Counted from the first letter of the stretch, positions 49,102 through 59,374 are shown. The stretch is DNA of 64,000 nt from Rhodococcus sp. OK519 (GCF_003051005.1 NZ_QAOW01000001.1:558001-622000); one strand, 5' to 3'. The notes: generated by a model from the letters alone, not told the origin. Numbers and translations are program-made.

Positions 49102-49692
49102 CGAGTGCTGTGCCTCCAACGTCTTTGGTGGGCGCGTCGAGCCTGCACAACTTTTCGGGTATCCCGCAGCTCGGGCTCGACGAGAACCTAAACCGACTTC
49201 TGTGAACTCTAAACCCAACGGAAACCGGGAACTAATTCCCTTCGCGGTTCGTACGGCATCGAAAATGGTTGTTAGGTTTGCCTTCCCATATCGGTTCCGG
49301 CGACGTCAGGCGATTATCTGCATGCATTCAGTAACCGGGTCCGGGTGGGGATCAAGGGCCCTGGATTGTCGGAAGTTGTTGCGCGACAATGCTGATGGGT
49401 CGGAGTGGGGCCGTGAAGTCGTCGGTCGGGGGGCCGGTGTCCAGTGGACGCGCCGCTGGTCGGGAGGCCTTCTTCCTACAGATGCAATGTGGAAAATGTC
49501 TCACACGGTCTGTGATGCGGCTTCGGATGTCTACTCACCGGTAACATCATTTGGCGTGGTTACGGCCGTCATCTCCTGTGGCAGGAGTGGTCGGGAACCG
49601 TGCGCCGGCGCTCGTCGGCCCGACATTCCGCGTTCCGCCACCGGGCATGTCGATGTCACCCGATCGACAGGCGTCGCGGCTACCGTCTAGCC
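49102..49692. other. 590-base non-coding gap between sdhCDAB and add
   Basis: No convincing ORF is present; the short frames here lack ribosome sites and coding bias. AT-richer stretches (about 49190-49290 and 49490-49560) probably hold the divergent sdh and add promoters. A candidate IdeR/DtxR box is at 49272-49290. No tRNA or obvious structured RNA was recognised. Confidence 0.6.
49272..49290. promoter_or_regulatory. Candidate IdeR/DtxR iron box upstream of sdhCDAB
   Basis: TTAGGTTTGCCTTCCCATA matches 16 of 19 positions of the consensus TWAGGTWAGSCTWACCTWA. It lies about 170 bases upstream of sdhC in the non-coding gap. SdhCDAB is rich in iron, so iron control is plausible, but the right half-site is poor. 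Confidence 0.45.
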
Positions 49693-50781
49693 ATGACAGC
49701 GCCGTTGGATCTGGACTATCTCCGCCGCGCGCCGAAGGCGCTGCTGCACGATCATCTCGATGGCGGTCTGCGGCCCGCCACCGTCGCGGAACTGGCCGAA
49801 GAATGTGGCTACACCGAATTGCCGGCCGACACACCCGACGAACTCGCCGCCTGGTTCCGGGAAGCCGCCGACAGCGGCTCGCTGGAGCGCTATCTCGAAA
49901 CCTTCGCGCACACGGTCGCGGTGATGCAGACACCGTCCGGTCTGCGTCGAGTGGCACGTGAGTGCGCCGAGGATCTGGCCGCCGACGGCGTCGTCTATGC
50001 CGAGGTGCGTTTCGCGCCCGAGCAGCACCTCGAGGGCGGGCTGAGCCTCGACGAGGTCGTCGAGCACGTCCTCGAAGGATTCCGTGAGGGTGAGCAGACT
50101 GCCCGCGCGGCCGGGCACGACATCCGGATCGGCTGTCTGCTCACTGCGATGCGGCACGCGGCCCGCTCGCGGGAGATCGCCGAACTGACGGTCCGGTTCC
50201 GTGACCGTGGCGTCGTCGGATTCGACATCGCCGGCGCGGAGGCGGGATACCCGCCGAGCCGGCACCTCGACGCATTCGAGTACATGCGCACGTGCAACGC
50301 ACACTTCACGATCCACGCGGGCGAGGCGTTCGGGCTGCCGTCGATCCACGAGGCCATCGCATTCTGCGGAACCGACCGGTTGGGGCACGGGGTCCGCATC
50401 ACCGACGACATCACCGTCGGCCCCGACGGCGAGGTCACACTCGGCCAGCTCGCGAACTATGTGCGCGACAAGCGGATTCCACTCGAGTTGTGCCCCAGTT
50501 CGAATGTGCAGACCGGGGCGGTCGCAAATCTCGAGGAGCACCCGTTCGACCTGCTGGCGAGGTTGCGGTTCCGGGTCACGGTCAACACCGACAACCGTCT
50601 GATGAGCGGCACCACGATGAGTCGCGAGATGCTCGCGCTCGTGAACACGTTCGGATACGGCTGGAGCGATCTGGAACGGTTCACGATCAACGCGATGAAA
50701 TCTGCGTTCATCCCGTTCGATCAGCGACTGGCGCTGATCGACGACGTCATCAAGCCCGGTTATGCAGTGCTGATCGGCTGA
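49693..50781 (+). CDS. add: Adenosine deaminase
   Basis: The product has 362 residues from ATG 49693. Amidohydrolase TIM-barrel motifs: [15 protein letters not shown] (metal His-x-Asp-His-type), [29 protein letters not shown] with catalytic Glu, RLGHGVRI, and [10 protein letters not shown] followed by [11 protein letters not shown] with metal Asp. It converts adenosine to inosine in purine salvage. Its neighbours include upp, deoD and pmmB, all nucleoside-related, though not in one operon. Confidence 0.95.
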   Translation: MTAPLDLDYLRRAPKALLHDHLDGGLRPATVAELAEECGYTELPADTPDELAAWFREAADSGSLERYLETFAHTVAVMQTPSGLRRVARECAEDLAADGVVYAEVRFAPEQHLEGGLSLDEVVEHVLEGFREGEQTARAAGHDIRIGCLLTAMRHAARSREIAELTVRFRDRGVVGFDIAGAEAGYPPSRHLDAFEYMRTCNAHFTIHAGEAFGLPSIHEAIAFCGTDRLGHGVRITDDITVGPDGEVTLGQLANYVRDKRIPLELCPSSNVQTGAVANLEEHPFDLLARLRFRVTVNTDNRLMSGTTMSREMLALVNTFGYGWSDLERFTINAMKSAFIPFDQRLALIDDVIKPGYAVLIG

Positions 50782-50811
50782 GAGTTGACCGGCTGAGCCC
50801 CCGGTGGGGGG

Positions 50812-52047
50812 CTACTCGGGACGCAGGCGCGTCTCGAACTCGTTCTCGAGCGCGCGCCACGACTCCGCCTCGGCCTGGAACGGCGGGCTCGGCATCATGC
50901 GTCCGGGGTCGGGTTCGAGGATGTACGAGACGTACCAGCCCAGCGGCGTCGACGCGGCCAGCGCGGCATCGGTGGCGTCGTCCTTGGCGAAGTCCGCGGC
51001 GTCGGTGAACAACTCGACGGCCAACTCGAGCTGGTCGGCGTCGACGGCGTCAGGTCCGTCCGCGAGATCGTCGGCCAGTCCGGGAAGGACATAGACGTTC
51101 TGGTCGGTTACCTGGATGTCGAGCGAGCCGTCGACCGCCGCGTTCTGGACCTGGTCGTACGTGCTGACCTGTGCCAGGGCGTGATCGTGGTTGTCGGCGA
51201 GGTAGCGGGCCATCGCCCGCTCGGATGCGAACACCGAGATCTTGCCGCCGCGGCCGAGGAACACGGCCCGGTCGTCGAGGTAGCAGCGCAGCGAGTAGTA
51301 GGTGGTCTCGGAGGTGATGATCTGGATCGGGTCGATACCGACCTCGGTCCAGAAGGTCTCCTCTTCCTCTGTCTCGGCGGCCTCGGTGTCGTATTCGTCG
51401 AGGTCCTCGTCCGCCTCGGCGTCGTCGTCCGCGTCGACGACGTTCTCCTCTGCCGCGAGCACCTCGGCCTCGGCGACCGACAGGGACTCCGCGTCGACAG
51501 CGGGGGTGGAGACGATCGCGTCGACGGAGTCGATCACCGCGTCCCAATCCTTGGCGACCGCGGTCCCGATGCGGTCCCACAGCTCCTCGCCCTCACGGCC
51601 GACGAACACGTCCGTCCCACCGCGCAGGTAGTTCAACTCGGGGTGGTTCTCGAAGAACTTCACGACGGGCTGGAGGTCGCAGACCTCGCCGAGGTTGCGC
51701 ACCATGTCGAGGGTGTTGTGGAGCTCGGCAACGACGAGGGCCTCCGGATCGCCGGCCGCCAGTTCTGGGACACCGACGAGGTCGAACGCGTGCGCGTCGT
51801 CCGGCTCGAGTTCCGGCGCCGCGAGCCGGGAGACGGTCGCCCACGCCGGGTGATCGACGAGGTCGTTGTTGCCGTTCGTCCGGATGAACGCCGCGAGTTC
51901 GGCGACCGTCGGGAAGCCGAAGAGATCCTCCTCGTGACCGAGGAAGGCCTCCCACTCGTCGTCGCCCTCACGCCAGCTCGGGGCCCAGAGTGTGACGAGG
52001 TCGCCTCGGGTGAGCCCGAGTTCGATCGGGACGATGTCTCCAGCCAT
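50812..52047 (-). CDS. Conserved acidic protein of unknown function (Rv3311-like)
   Basis: The product has 411 residues from ATG 52047 (MAGDIVPIELGLTRGDLVTL); the open frame beyond this is not coding. A central very acidic low-complexity stretch (about 205-245, repeated Asp/Glu/Ala) separates two folded halves. The second half begins FWTEVGIDPIQIITSETTYY and the C-terminus ends PFQAEAESWRALENEFETRL. I recognise it only as the conserved actinobacterial protein seen beside add (Rv3311). It has no enzyme motifs, signal peptide or membrane segments. Confidence 0.85.
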   Translation of the reverse strand: MAGDIVPIELGLTRGDLVTLWAPSWREGDDEWEAFLGHEEDLFGFPTVAELAAFIRTNGNNDLVDHPAWATVSRLAAPELEPDDAHAFDLVGVPELAAGDPEALVVAELHNTLDMVRNLGEVCDLQPVVKFFENHPELNYLRGGTDVFVGREGEELWDRIGTAVAKDWDAVIDSVDAIVSTPAVDAESLSVAEAEVLAAEENVVDADDDAEADEDLDEYDTEAAETEEEETFWTEVGIDPIQIITSETTYYSLRCYLDDRAVFLGRGGKISVFASERAMARYLADNHDHALAQVSTYDQVQNAAVDGSLDIQVTDQNVYVLPGLADDLADGPDAVDADQLELAVELFTDAADFAKDDATDAALAASTPLGWYVSYILEPDPGRMMPSPPFQAEAESWRALENEFETRLRPE

Positions 52048-52094
52048 GGCCGGAAGCCTAGCCAGCCGAGGCGCAAAGATATAGCTGGACGCCG

Positions 52095-52400
52095 TCACCG
52101 CGTCGCGAGCGTGTCGAAGAGGCCGGACGTGATCCGGTTTCGCTCCTCGGCCGCTGCGGCTGCAGCGAGGTGCGCAGTGCGGGTGATCGTTCGCGCCAGG
52201 GCTGCCGAGTCGACGCCGAGCAGGGAGTCGCTGAGCCACAGCCCGGTCGGGCTGCCGTTGCCGTCGACCTCGACCCTCACGTGCCCGTCGTCGCTCACGA
52301 CTTCCGCCCGAAGGGACTCCAGCGCCGACAGGGCGCCGTCGAGAACATCCAGTCGTGCTGTCGCCTGGTCCACCAGTGCGTCCATTTCTCGCCCGCTCAT
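52095..52400 (-). CDS. YbaB/EbfC-like protein, distal gene of the T7SS-associated module
   Basis: The product has 101 residues from ATG 52400 (MSGREMDALVDQATARLDVL), which overlaps the upstream gene's stop. Helix, three-strand sheet (VVSDDGHVRVEVDGNGSPTG) and C-terminal helix match the YbaB fold, whose relatives (for example EspL) occur beside ESX loci. A role as nucleoid protein or secretion accessory is inferred from neighbours. Confidence 0.75.
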   Translation of the reverse strand: MSGREMDALVDQATARLDVLDGALSALESLRAEVVSDDGHVRVEVDGNGSPTGLWLSDSLLGVDSAALARTITRTAHLAAAAAAEERNRITSGLFDTLATR

Positions 52401-52744
52401 GCCGGTCGCATCCAAGTGGTCGGGGCCGGCTGACTCTCGTCCTCGGTGTGCTCCATCGCGGCGACCTGTGCCCGGGTGGGCAGGCCGAGCCGATCGAGCA
52501 CCCCGGCGGGGACGCCGTCGCGAGCGAGCTGCTCGCGACGCCGGGTCCCGGCCTCGCGGCCCGCCTCGCCGCACAGACGCAGGATTTCCGCCGCGAGACG
52601 TTCACCGCCGTAGCGCAGTTCGCGGCGGTCGATCCGGATGTCGAGCGGCAGCCCGGTCTCGGTCGCGCTGACCGCAACGGTGTGTGCGCGGTTGACGGCG
52701 GTCGCCGAGCAGGACGCGGGCGGTGGGAAGGGTTCGGTGGTCAT
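52397..52744 (-). CDS. YbaB-like small protein of the T7SS-associated module
   Basis: The product has 115 residues. The pattern AVSATETGLPLDIRIDRREL followed by a Glu/Arg-rich helix resembles the YbaB/EbfC fold but with a proline-rich N-terminus. It lies 24 bases downstream of the NlpC/P60 gene and overlaps the next YbaB-like gene. It may be a chaperone or accessory for the secreted peptidase. The family assignment is tentative. Confidence 0.65.
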   Translation of the reverse strand: MTTEPFPPPASCSATAVNRAHTVAVSATETGLPLDIRIDRRELRYGGERLAAEILRLCGEAGREAGTRRREQLARDGVPAGVLDRLGLPTRAQVAAMEHTEDESQPAPTTWMRPA

Positions 52745-52768
52745 GTCTCTCCGATGATTCGACGACGA

Positions 52769-53860
52769 CTATTCGGTGGGGCGGAAGAAGCCGTGGAAGC
52801 CCATGCCGCTGTTGGCGGTTCGGATCGCGCTGACCGAGACGGGGTCGCCCGCCTCGACCATCTGCCCGTTGCCGATCACCATCGCGACGTGGCCGTCCCA
52901 CACCGCGAGGTCGCCCGGCATGAGGTTGTCCTGGTCGACGGGGATGCCCACGCTCTGTTCCTGCGCCAGGCGGGGCAACTCGACTCCGGCCTCGCCGTAC
53001 GCCCACTGGGTCAGACCGCTGCAGTCCAGGCCCTGCCCGGGCGTCGTGCCGCCCCACTGGTAGGGCACGCCCTGCTGGGTGAGGGCGTTGCGCACGGCGC
53101 CGGCGGCTTCCTCGTTGGGGGCGACCGTGGTGCTGCCGTCGGGCAGCACGATCTCGACGCCGCTGCCGCCGAACCGGGGATCGTACGAACTCGAGCCGCC
53201 GGCACTTCCGGTCTCGGTGGAGGTCACGGCCGAGCCGGAACCGTATGAGGCGGACTCGTCGCCGATCGACGACTCGAACGATCCGAACGACGACCCCGCG
53301 GGGGATCCCGTGAACGCCGACAGCACTCGACCCGCGACGTCGACCTGCGATGCGGCGGGCGCCGGGTCGGGCGCCGTGAGTGCCACGATCTTCGCGGTAT
53401 GTACGGCCAGTTCTCCGCGGACCCGCTCGACGACGGCCAGCGCACGACCCAGGTGTTCGATCGCGGCCCCGATCAGCATCATCTGCCCCGCAGGTGTCGC
53501 CAGCGCGGGCAGCGCGGATGACGCGAGCGAGAGAAAGGACTGCAGGATCGCCGCGAGTTCGGCGTTGCCGGCCCGCACGCATTCGGACGCAGCCTCGACC
53601 ACTCCGGCGATCTCCCGGCCGCGATCGGACAGGTGCACCGACGCGGACTGGGTCGCCTCGGCCTTGCTCACCGCGGCGTCGGCCGCGGCGCCGGTCCAGA
53701 CGCCGCCGAGTTCGCTGATTCCGATCCGGCCGAGCGCGTGGACGGCGTCGATGGCATCGGACGCCGCCCTCAGGGAGGCCGCGGGAGACCCGCCCGGCAG
53801 GGCTCCCGAGCCGAACGCGGCGAGGAGGTCGACGACGGGCCGCGCGAGCACATCGATCAC
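52769..53860 (-). CDS. NlpC/P60 peptidase with helical type VII secretion-like N-terminus
   Basis: The product has 363 residues. The N-terminal helical region (about 1-160) contains WTG at 55-57 as in WXG-type proteins, followed by a Ser/Gly-rich linker (about 180-230). The C-terminal NlpC/P60 domain has nucleophile Cys280 ([13 protein letters not shown]) and His324 ([10 protein letters not shown]). It would cleave peptidoglycan stem peptides once exported. No Sec signal is visible, fitting type VII export. Its start overlaps the stop of the EspC-like gene. Confidence 0.9.
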   Translation of the reverse strand: MIDVLARPVVDLLAAFGSGALPGGSPAASLRAASDAIDAVHALGRIGISELGGVWTGAAADAAVSKAEATQSASVHLSDRGREIAGVVEAASECVRAGNAELAAILQSFLSLASSALPALATPAGQMMLIGAAIEHLGRALAVVERVRGELAVHTAKIVALTAPDPAPAASQVDVAGRVLSAFTGSPAGSSFGSFESSIGDESASYGSGSAVTSTETGSAGGSSSYDPRFGGSGVEIVLPDGSTTVAPNEEAAGAVRNALTQQGVPYQWGGTTPGQGLDCSGLTQWAYGEAGVELPRLAQEQSVGIPVDQDNLMPGDLAVWDGHVAMVIGNGQMVEAGDPVSVSAIRTANSGMGFHGFFRPTE

Positions 53861-54177
53861 GACAGCCCACTGACGGCGGCGGTGAGCGTGTCCGCGTTGC
53901 CGGCATCGGTCGTGTCGTATGCCGCGGCGGTGTTCGCGGCGGCCTCACTCATCCCCGACCAGGCGGAGGCGAGGTGCCCCAATTCGGTGACGTGCGCCGA
54001 CTGCGCCGTCGCGAACGCGGCCACGAATGTGCCCCCGATCAGCCCGAACGCTGGTCCGAGCAGTACCGGGCCGGCGGCCGCGGCGCCTGCTCCCGCGGTC
54101 TCGACCCGCGCGGCCAGAGTGGCCGCTGTGGCGCCGAACGCCGCGATACCTGCAGTGTGTGCCGAGAACTCACCCAT
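53857..54177 (-). CDS. EspC-like type VII secretion-associated protein
   Basis: The product has 106 residues. It is Ala-rich and helical with a W-x-G turn (Trp73-Ser-Gly75) followed by the secretion motif YxxxD (Tyr87 to Asp91) near the C-terminus. This is the pattern of ESX-exported proteins such as EspC, which have W-x-G and YxxxD/E in one hairpin. It is the first gene of a four-gene overlapping set with the NlpC/P60 peptidase and two YbaB-like proteins. No ESX core genes are nearby, so a remote ESX machine is assumed. Confidence 0.8.
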   Translation of the reverse strand: MGEFSAHTAGIAAFGATAATLAARVETAGAGAAAAGPVLLGPAFGLIGGTFVAAFATAQSAHVTELGHLASAWSGMSEAAANTAAAYDTTDAGNADTLTAAVSGLS

Positions 54178-54288
54178 ACGGTTTCCCCCCGTCGAAAAGA
54201 ATTCCGTCGAAGGGTTGGACGCGGGGAGGAGCCGTTCGGTTCCCTGCGAGTTCAGGGAGGCGCGAGCGGCGCACTATCCTGTGAAATC

Positions 54289-54912
54289 ATGGAAACGCGC
54301 GTGGTCGACCATCCTCTTGCAGCTGCCCTCCTGACGACGATGAGAGACGAACGCAGCGACAGCCCGACGTTCCGCTCCGCCCTGCGTGAGCTGACCCAGA
54401 TGTTGATCTACGAGGCCATCCGCGATGCCCCGGTCGAGGCGTTCGATGTGAAGACGCCGGTCGCGGTGACGACGGGTTACCGCCTGGCGCATCCGCCGCT
54501 GTTGGTGCCGGTCCTGCGTGCGGGTCTCGGCATGGTCGATCAGGCCAGCCTGTCCATCCCGCAGTCCAGGGTCGGGTTCGTCGGCATGGCCCGCGACGAG
54601 GAAACACACCAGCCGGTGCCGTACCTCGAGTCGCTGCCCGCCGACCTGTCGGGCATCCCGGTCTATGTGCTCGATCCGATGCTCGCCACCGGTGGCTCGA
54701 TGGTCCACACGATCGAGCTGCTCGTCGCGCGTGGCGCCGCGGACATCACTGCGGTGTGCGTGGTCGCGGCGCCGGAGGGCGTGGACGCCCTCGCGAACTC
54801 GGGTCACCCTGTGCGCCTGGTCACCGCGACCGTCGACGAGGGCCTCGACGAGAACGCCTTCATCGTGCCGGGCCTCGGCGACGCCGGCGACCGCCAGTTC
54901 GGTCCGCGCTAG
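54289..54912 (+). CDS. upp: Uracil phosphoribosyltransferase
   Basis: The product has 207 residues from ATG 54289. Type I PRTase: the PRPP-binding motif [20 protein letters not shown] and uracil-binding C-terminus ([14 protein letters not shown]). [14 protein letters not shown] is the conserved middle motif. It makes UMP from uracil and PRPP. It is divergent from the T7SS module by 111 bases and convergent with the PepSY lipoprotein (four-base overlap of ends). Confidence 0.97.
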   Translation: METRVVDHPLAAALLTTMRDERSDSPTFRSALRELTQMLIYEAIRDAPVEAFDVKTPVAVTTGYRLAHPPLLVPVLRAGLGMVDQASLSIPQSRVGFVGMARDEETHQPVPYLESLPADLSGIPVYVLDPMLATGGSMVHTIELLVARGAADITAVCVVAAPEGVDALANSGHPVRLVTATVDEGLDENAFIVPGLGDAGDRQFGPR

Positions 54913-55565
54913 CGCGTCGTGTTCTGCAGGACGCGGCCGGTGACCGCGTCGACGTCCACCGCGCGCTGCGCGCCGGAGGCGTCGATCACGTCGGCCTCCC
55001 ACACGTAGGTGCCGCCCTTCTCCACGACGAACCGCAGGTCGGTGATGCGGCCGCCCGGGACCTCGGTGAGCACGACGCCGGTGGCGGCGGTGTAATCGAG
55101 CTTCGCTTCCTCGGCACCCGGGTTCGGTTCTCCGGTTGCCGAGGGGCCCGCGATCACACGGTCACCGTCGGGGGAAACACCGACCTGGATTGCGACGCCG
55201 TCGGAATTGACGAGGTCGACCACCCAACTGCCGTCACTGTTCTCCTCGATGGAGACCAGCGAGCTGCCGGGGACCGCCGCAATCGCGGTCCGGCCGGCGT
55301 GCTCGAAGATCTTCGCGCTCCAACCGGGCGCCAGGGAGGGTGCCGACTGCGCGGATGACGCCGCCGGTGCGGACGATGCGTCGGCGTTCGCGGAAGCCGC
55401 TGCCGCAGAAGCTTTCGCGGAGGTGCTCGTCGCCGTAGCGCTGGTGGACGTGGTCGTCGTGCTGCTTGCGTCGTCGCTGCTGCAGCCTGCCAGGGCCACC
55501 ACTGCGACGCCGATCACGGCCGCCGCCCCCACCTTCGTCGCCACACTGTCGCGGAAAACGCTCAT
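54909..55565 (-). CDS. PepSY-domain lipoprotein (first of a tandem pair)
   Basis: The product has 218 residues from ATG 55565. Lipobox VALAGC at about 26-31 gives a lipid-anchored exported protein. A Ser/Thr/Ala-rich linker (about 32-75) leads to two PepSY-like repeats ([20 protein letters not shown] and [20 protein letters not shown]...[26 protein letters not shown]). PepSY domains often inhibit or bind extracytoplasmic proteases. A paralogue lies directly upstream, so the two arose by duplication. The C-terminal codons overlap the upp end. Confidence 0.88.
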   Translation of the reverse strand: MSVFRDSVATKVGAAAVIGVAVVALAGCSSDDASSTTTTSTSATATSTSAKASAAAASANADASSAPAASSAQSAPSLAPGWSAKIFEHAGRTAIAAVPGSSLVSIEENSDGSWVVDLVNSDGVAIQVGVSPDGDRVIAGPSATGEPNPGAEEAKLDYTAATGVVLTEVPGGRITDLRFVVEKGGTYVWEADVIDASGAQRAVDVDAVTGRVLQNTTR

Positions 55566-55623
55566 ATCGCCGAAACCCCTCAAATCGCCAGACTGATGTC
55601 AGACGTTTGTACCAGAGTTCGAC

Positions 55624-56259
55624 TCAGCGTCCGCTCGTGTTCGCCAGGACCTGTCCGGTGGCAGCGTCGATGGTGACTTCGTGCTTCGTGCCGGCGCCGT
55701 CGATCACGTCGGCCTCCCAGACGGTGGTGCCGTTGTCGTTGTCGAGGTTGAGTTCGGTGATGGATCCGCCCTGGACCGCGGTGAGGACGGCGGCCGCGGC
55801 AGCGGTGTAGTCGAGGGTCGCGGCCTGTACGCGGTCGCGGTGTTTCGCCCGATCGCTCTCGTCCTCGTTGTCGATCCGCGGTGCCCCGATGACGGTGGCG
55901 CCGTCGGCGGAGACGTCGACGTGGTGCTCGACGCCGTCGGACGTGACGACCTGTGCCTCCCACGTCTGATCGTGCTCGGATTCGATCGATATGAGGACGC
56001 TGCCCGGCACCGCCGCGACTGCGGTGGCTCCCGCTCGCTCGAGCGCCTGCGTGCTCGGGGCAGCGCTGCCCGAGCCACTGCTGTTCGGCACACTGCTGTT
56101 CGGCACACTGCTGCCGGCAACGCTGGTGGTCGTGTTCGTGGTGGTGTCGTGTGAACTGTCGTCGTCGTTGCCGCAGCCGGCGAGCGCGACGAGTGCGGCG
56201 CCCGCGAGTGCGAACGCTGTCGTCCTGGTTCTCGATGCGGAACCGTTCCGGATAGCCAT
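55624..56259 (-). CDS. PepSY-domain lipoprotein (second of a tandem pair)
   Basis: The product has 211 residues from ATG 56259 (MAIRNGSASRTRTTAFALAG). Lipobox LVALAGC, a Ser/Thr linker with two copies of VPNSS, then two PepSY repeats. The conserved end [20 protein letters not shown] aligns with its neighbour's [20 protein letters not shown]. It is a separate gene 58 bases upstream of the paralogue. Role as in the pair. Confidence 0.88.
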   Translation of the reverse strand: MAIRNGSASRTRTTAFALAGAALVALAGCGNDDDSSHDTTTNTTTSVAGSSVPNSSVPNSSGSGSAAPSTQALERAGATAVAAVPGSVLISIESEHDQTWEAQVVTSDGVEHHVDVSADGATVIGAPRIDNEDESDRAKHRDRVQAATLDYTAAAAAVLTAVQGGSITELNLDNDNGTTVWEADVIDGAGTKHEVTIDAATGQVLANTSGR

Positions 56260-56306
56260 CCTGTTTCTCCGTTCCGTAGTCGCCTTCGGGTGGGAGTTCT
56301 CGACCT

Positions 56307-57803
56307 TCAGGATGTGCCGGGTCGATCGCCTGCCGCAAGTCGGGTTCGGACCACGTCGACGCGGGCCCGCGCGACGGCCCGTGCCGACGCGAGTTCCGTC
56401 GCCGACGGCACCGGTTCGATCACCTCGAAGTAGGCCTTGAGCTTCGGTTCGGTGCCCGACGGCCGGACCGTGATGTGGAGCCCGGGTCCGGAGAGGGTCA
56501 CGGCATCGGTCCGAAGAGGTCCCGGGGCGGCGAGATCGGTTGCCTCGACGTCGATTCCGGCGATGGCGGTCGGCGGGTGGGCACGCAGACAGTCCATCAC
56601 ACGACCGATCTCGTCGAGGTTCTCGAAACGGCGCGACACCTGACCGGTGACGTGGAGACCGAACTCGACTGCGAGGGCGTCGAGCACGTCGAGCACGGTG
56701 CGTCCGTCCGCCGCGAGGTCGGCGACGAGGTCGGCGATCAGCACCGCCGCCGAGATGCCGTCCTTGTCCCGCACGACGTCCGGGTCCACGCAGTGCCCGA
56801 CCGCCTCCTCGTACGCGTAGACCAGGCCGTCCCCGGCGCGGACCAGCCACTTGAACCCGGTGAGGGTTCGGGTGGAGCGGAGACCGCGGGCGTCGGCGAT
56901 CTTCCCGAGCAGCGTCGACGACACGATCGTGGTGGCGACGAGCGCGTCCCCGGTCGCGTGCGCGAGGATCCGGTCACCGAGGAGGGCGCCCGTCTCGTCG
57001 CCCGTGAGCATCCGCCAGCCGTCGGGGCCGGGAATTCCGACGGCGCAGCGGTCGGCGTCGGGGTCGAGCGCGATTGCGACGTCGGCACTCACCTCGGCGG
57101 CCAGCGCCAGCAGGGCGTCGGTGGCGCCGGGTTCTTCCGGATTGGGGAAGGCGACGGTGGGGAAGTCGGGGTCCGGCGTGAACTGGGACGCGACGACGTG
57201 GACGTCGGTGAATCCGGCCGCTGCGAGCGCGGCGACGGCGGTCGCGCCGCCCACTCCGTGCAGTGGTGTCAGCGCGATCCGGACGTCGCGCCGATTGCCG
57301 AACGGCAGCGTCGCGACGCGGGCGAGGTACTCGTCGACGAGCGTGTCGTCAGCCGGGGCGATCGCGGCGCGCCGAATCTGCGCCACCCGGTCGGTCGCGT
57401 CCTCGATTTCTCGGTCGGCCGGCGCGGCCAGCGGAGTCCCGCCGTGCACGTACACCTTGTAGCCGTTGTCGGCGGGCGGATTGTGCGACGCGGTGATCTG
57501 GACGCCGGCGACCGCGCCGAGTCGGCGCACCGCGAACGCGACGAGGGGAGTGGGCAGCGGGCGCGGCAGCAGCACGACCTCGAAGCCCTCGGCGGCGAGC
57601 ACTTCGGCCGCGGCGACCGCGAACTCCTCCGACCCGTGGCGGGCGTCGCGGCCGACGACCACGACACCACCGGCGAGACACCGATCGCGCAGCCACTGCG
57701 CGAGACCCGCTGTCGTGCGTTCGACGACGCCCACGTTGATGTACCCGGGTCCGTCCCCCACCGGGGCGCGCAGGCCGGCGGTGCCGAAGCGGAGAGCGGT
57801 CAC
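56307..57803 (-). CDS. pmmB: Phosphomannomutase/phosphoglucomutase
   Basis: The product has 498 residues from GTG 57803, which overlaps the deoD stop by four bases. The alpha-D-phosphohexomutase Ser106 is in [15 protein letters not shown], metal loop DPDADRCAV, sugar motif [11 protein letters not shown] and phosphate motif [14 protein letters not shown]. It interconverts hexose 1- and 6-phosphates or deoxyribose/ribose phosphates. Coupling to a purine nucleoside phosphorylase suggests phosphopentomutase activity, which fits ribose 1-phosphate recycling. Confidence 0.93.
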   Translation of the reverse strand: MTALRFGTAGLRAPVGDGPGYINVGVVERTTAGLAQWLRDRCLAGGVVVVGRDARHGSEEFAVAAAEVLAAEGFEVVLLPRPLPTPLVAFAVRRLGAVAGVQITASHNPPADNGYKVYVHGGTPLAAPADREIEDATDRVAQIRRAAIAPADDTLVDEYLARVATLPFGNRRDVRIALTPLHGVGGATAVAALAAAGFTDVHVVASQFTPDPDFPTVAFPNPEEPGATDALLALAAEVSADVAIALDPDADRCAVGIPGPDGWRMLTGDETGALLGDRILAHATGDALVATTIVSSTLLGKIADARGLRSTRTLTGFKWLVRAGDGLVYAYEEAVGHCVDPDVVRDKDGISAAVLIADLVADLAADGRTVLDVLDALAVEFGLHVTGQVSRRFENLDEIGRVMDCLRAHPPTAIAGIDVEATDLAAPGPLRTDAVTLSGPGLHITVRPSGTEPKLKAYFEVIEPVPSATELASARAVARARVDVVRTRLAAGDRPGTS

Positions 57804-58585
57804 AGGCGGGCCAGCAGTTCTCGGAGCAGTTCGCCCATGCGCGTCGCCGAGGCCTGACCGGCGGCCAGCACCTCGGCGTGGTCGAGAGGTTCGCCGGTGA
57901 TGCCGGCGGCGAGGTTGGTGACCAGGGAGACCCCGAGGACCTCGGCGCCCAGTGCCCGCGCCGCGATGGTCTCGTGGACGGTCGACATGCCGACGAGGTC
58001 GGCGCCGATCGTGCGCAGCATGCGGATCTCCGCGGGTGTCTCGTAGTGCGGGCCGGGCAGTCCCGCGTACACGCCCTCGGTCAGCGACGGATCGATCTCG
58101 CGAACCAGCGCGCGCAGGCGCGGACTGTAGGCGTCGACGAGGTCGACGAACTGTGCGCCCACGAGCGGGGATCGCGCGGTGAGATTGAGGTGATCGCTGA
58201 TCAGGACGGGTTGCCCGACGCCCATACCCACGCGGATCCCGCCCGCCGCATTGGTGAGGATGACGGTTTCGGCTCCTGCCGCAATGGCGGTGCGCACCGG
58301 GTGCACTACACGGGCGAGGTCGTGGCCCTCGTAGGCGTGCGCGCGGCCCAGTAGGACCAGGACCGGTGTCGCGCCGACGCGCACGGACAGCACGGTTCCG
58401 GCGTGGCCGGACGCGGACGGTGTGGCGAACCCGGGCAGGTCGGCCATCGGGACGGTCGTCGTGGGTTCGCCGAGCGCGTCGGCGGCGGCCTGCCAACCCG
58501 ATCCGAGGACGACGGCGGCGTGGTGCTTCGCTATCCCGGTGCGGTCGGCGAGGACGTCCGCGGCCTGCTGCTCGAGTGTGCCCAT
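57800..58585 (-). CDS. deoD: Purine nucleoside phosphorylase (trimeric class)
   Basis: The product has 261 residues from ATG 58585 ([16 protein letters not shown]). Motifs: [16 protein letters not shown] phosphate loop, [29 protein letters not shown], and [20 protein letters not shown] with substrate-binding Glu, plus [14 protein letters not shown]. It cleaves inosine and guanosine with phosphate, producing ribose 1-phosphate for the coupled pmmB product. Confidence 0.95.
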   Translation of the reverse strand: MGTLEQQAADVLADRTGIAKHHAAVVLGSGWQAAADALGEPTTTVPMADLPGFATPSASGHAGTVLSVRVGATPVLVLLGRAHAYEGHDLARVVHPVRTAIAAGAETVILTNAAGGIRVGMGVGQPVLISDHLNLTARSPLVGAQFVDLVDAYSPRLRALVREIDPSLTEGVYAGLPGPHYETPAEIRMLRTIGADLVGMSTVHETIAARALGAEVLGVSLVTNLAAGITGEPLDHAEVLAAGQASATRMGELLRELLARL

Positions 58586-58639
58586 GAAGGGACACAGTAG
58601 TGGCGGCACGCGATATTACTCGCGGGTAGTATCGCGCCC

Positions 58640-59338
58640 ATGCCATACCTGAATCGCCAAGGCGACGTCTTCGTCCTGTACCTCGGCAACGAAGGGGAGA
58701 CGGACAACGAGAACCGATTCCACCCCGACTGGATCGACGCCACGCACGCGTTGCTGGACGAGGTGGAGGCGCACGAGGGGCCCGCCGCCCTGGTCACGAC
58801 AGCGACCGGCAAGTTCTACACCAACGGCCTCGACACCGACTGGATCTTCGGCAACCTGGACAAGCTGCCGGGATACCTGGATCGTGTGCACACGATCTTC
58901 TCGCGACTGCTGACCTTCCCGATGGCGACCATTGCGGCGGTACAGGGACACGCATTCGGAGCCGGCGCAATGCTCGCCGTCTCGCAGGATTTCCGGGTCA
59001 TGCGCAGCGACCGTGGCTACTACTGCCTGCCCGAGGTCAACCTGAGCATGCCGTTCACGGTGGGTATGTCAGCACTGCTGACCTCTCGCCTGGTGCGGCA
59101 GACGGCGGTCGAGGCGATGACGACGGGACGACGCTACGGCGGCGCGGACGCGCTCGCGGCAGGAATCGTCGACGACGCGGTCGAGGGCGATCTGGTGCTC
59201 GACGCCGCTGTGGCCCGGGCATCGGCCCTCGTCTCGACGCGCGGAGCGAACCTCTCCGGCATCAAGCGGGGAATCCACCGCGACGTGCTCGAGGCGCTCG
59301 ACACGAAGACCGACGAGAGCAACTTCAAGTTCGGTTGA
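58640..59338 (+). CDS. Enoyl-CoA hydratase/isomerase-family protein
   Basis: The product has 232 residues. The crotonase fold shows oxyanion-hole GHAFGAGAMLAVSQDFRVM and catalytic Glu in YCLPEVNLSMPF. The arrangement with a single Glu and the FYTNGLDTDW entry resembles delta-3,delta-2-enoyl-CoA isomerases (ECI3-like). It is divergent from deoD by 54 bases and followed by the M20 pair. The substrate is unknown. Confidence 0.9.
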   Translation: MPYLNRQGDVFVLYLGNEGETDNENRFHPDWIDATHALLDEVEAHEGPAALVTTATGKFYTNGLDTDWIFGNLDKLPGYLDRVHTIFSRLLTFPMATIAAVQGHAFGAGAMLAVSQDFRVMRSDRGYYCLPEVNLSMPFTVGMSALLTSRLVRQTAVEAMTTGRRYGGADALAAGIVDDAVEGDLVLDAAVARASALVSTRGANLSGIKRGIHRDVLEALDTKTDESNFKFG

Positions 59339-59374
59339 CGGGCCGGATCCGGCGGAAATGAGAGACTGGGACCT

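Noticed and set aside
49190-49692. Short frames in the sdh-add gap as genes
   Set aside because: They lack ribosome sites, domains and coding bias; the region looks like a promoter gap.
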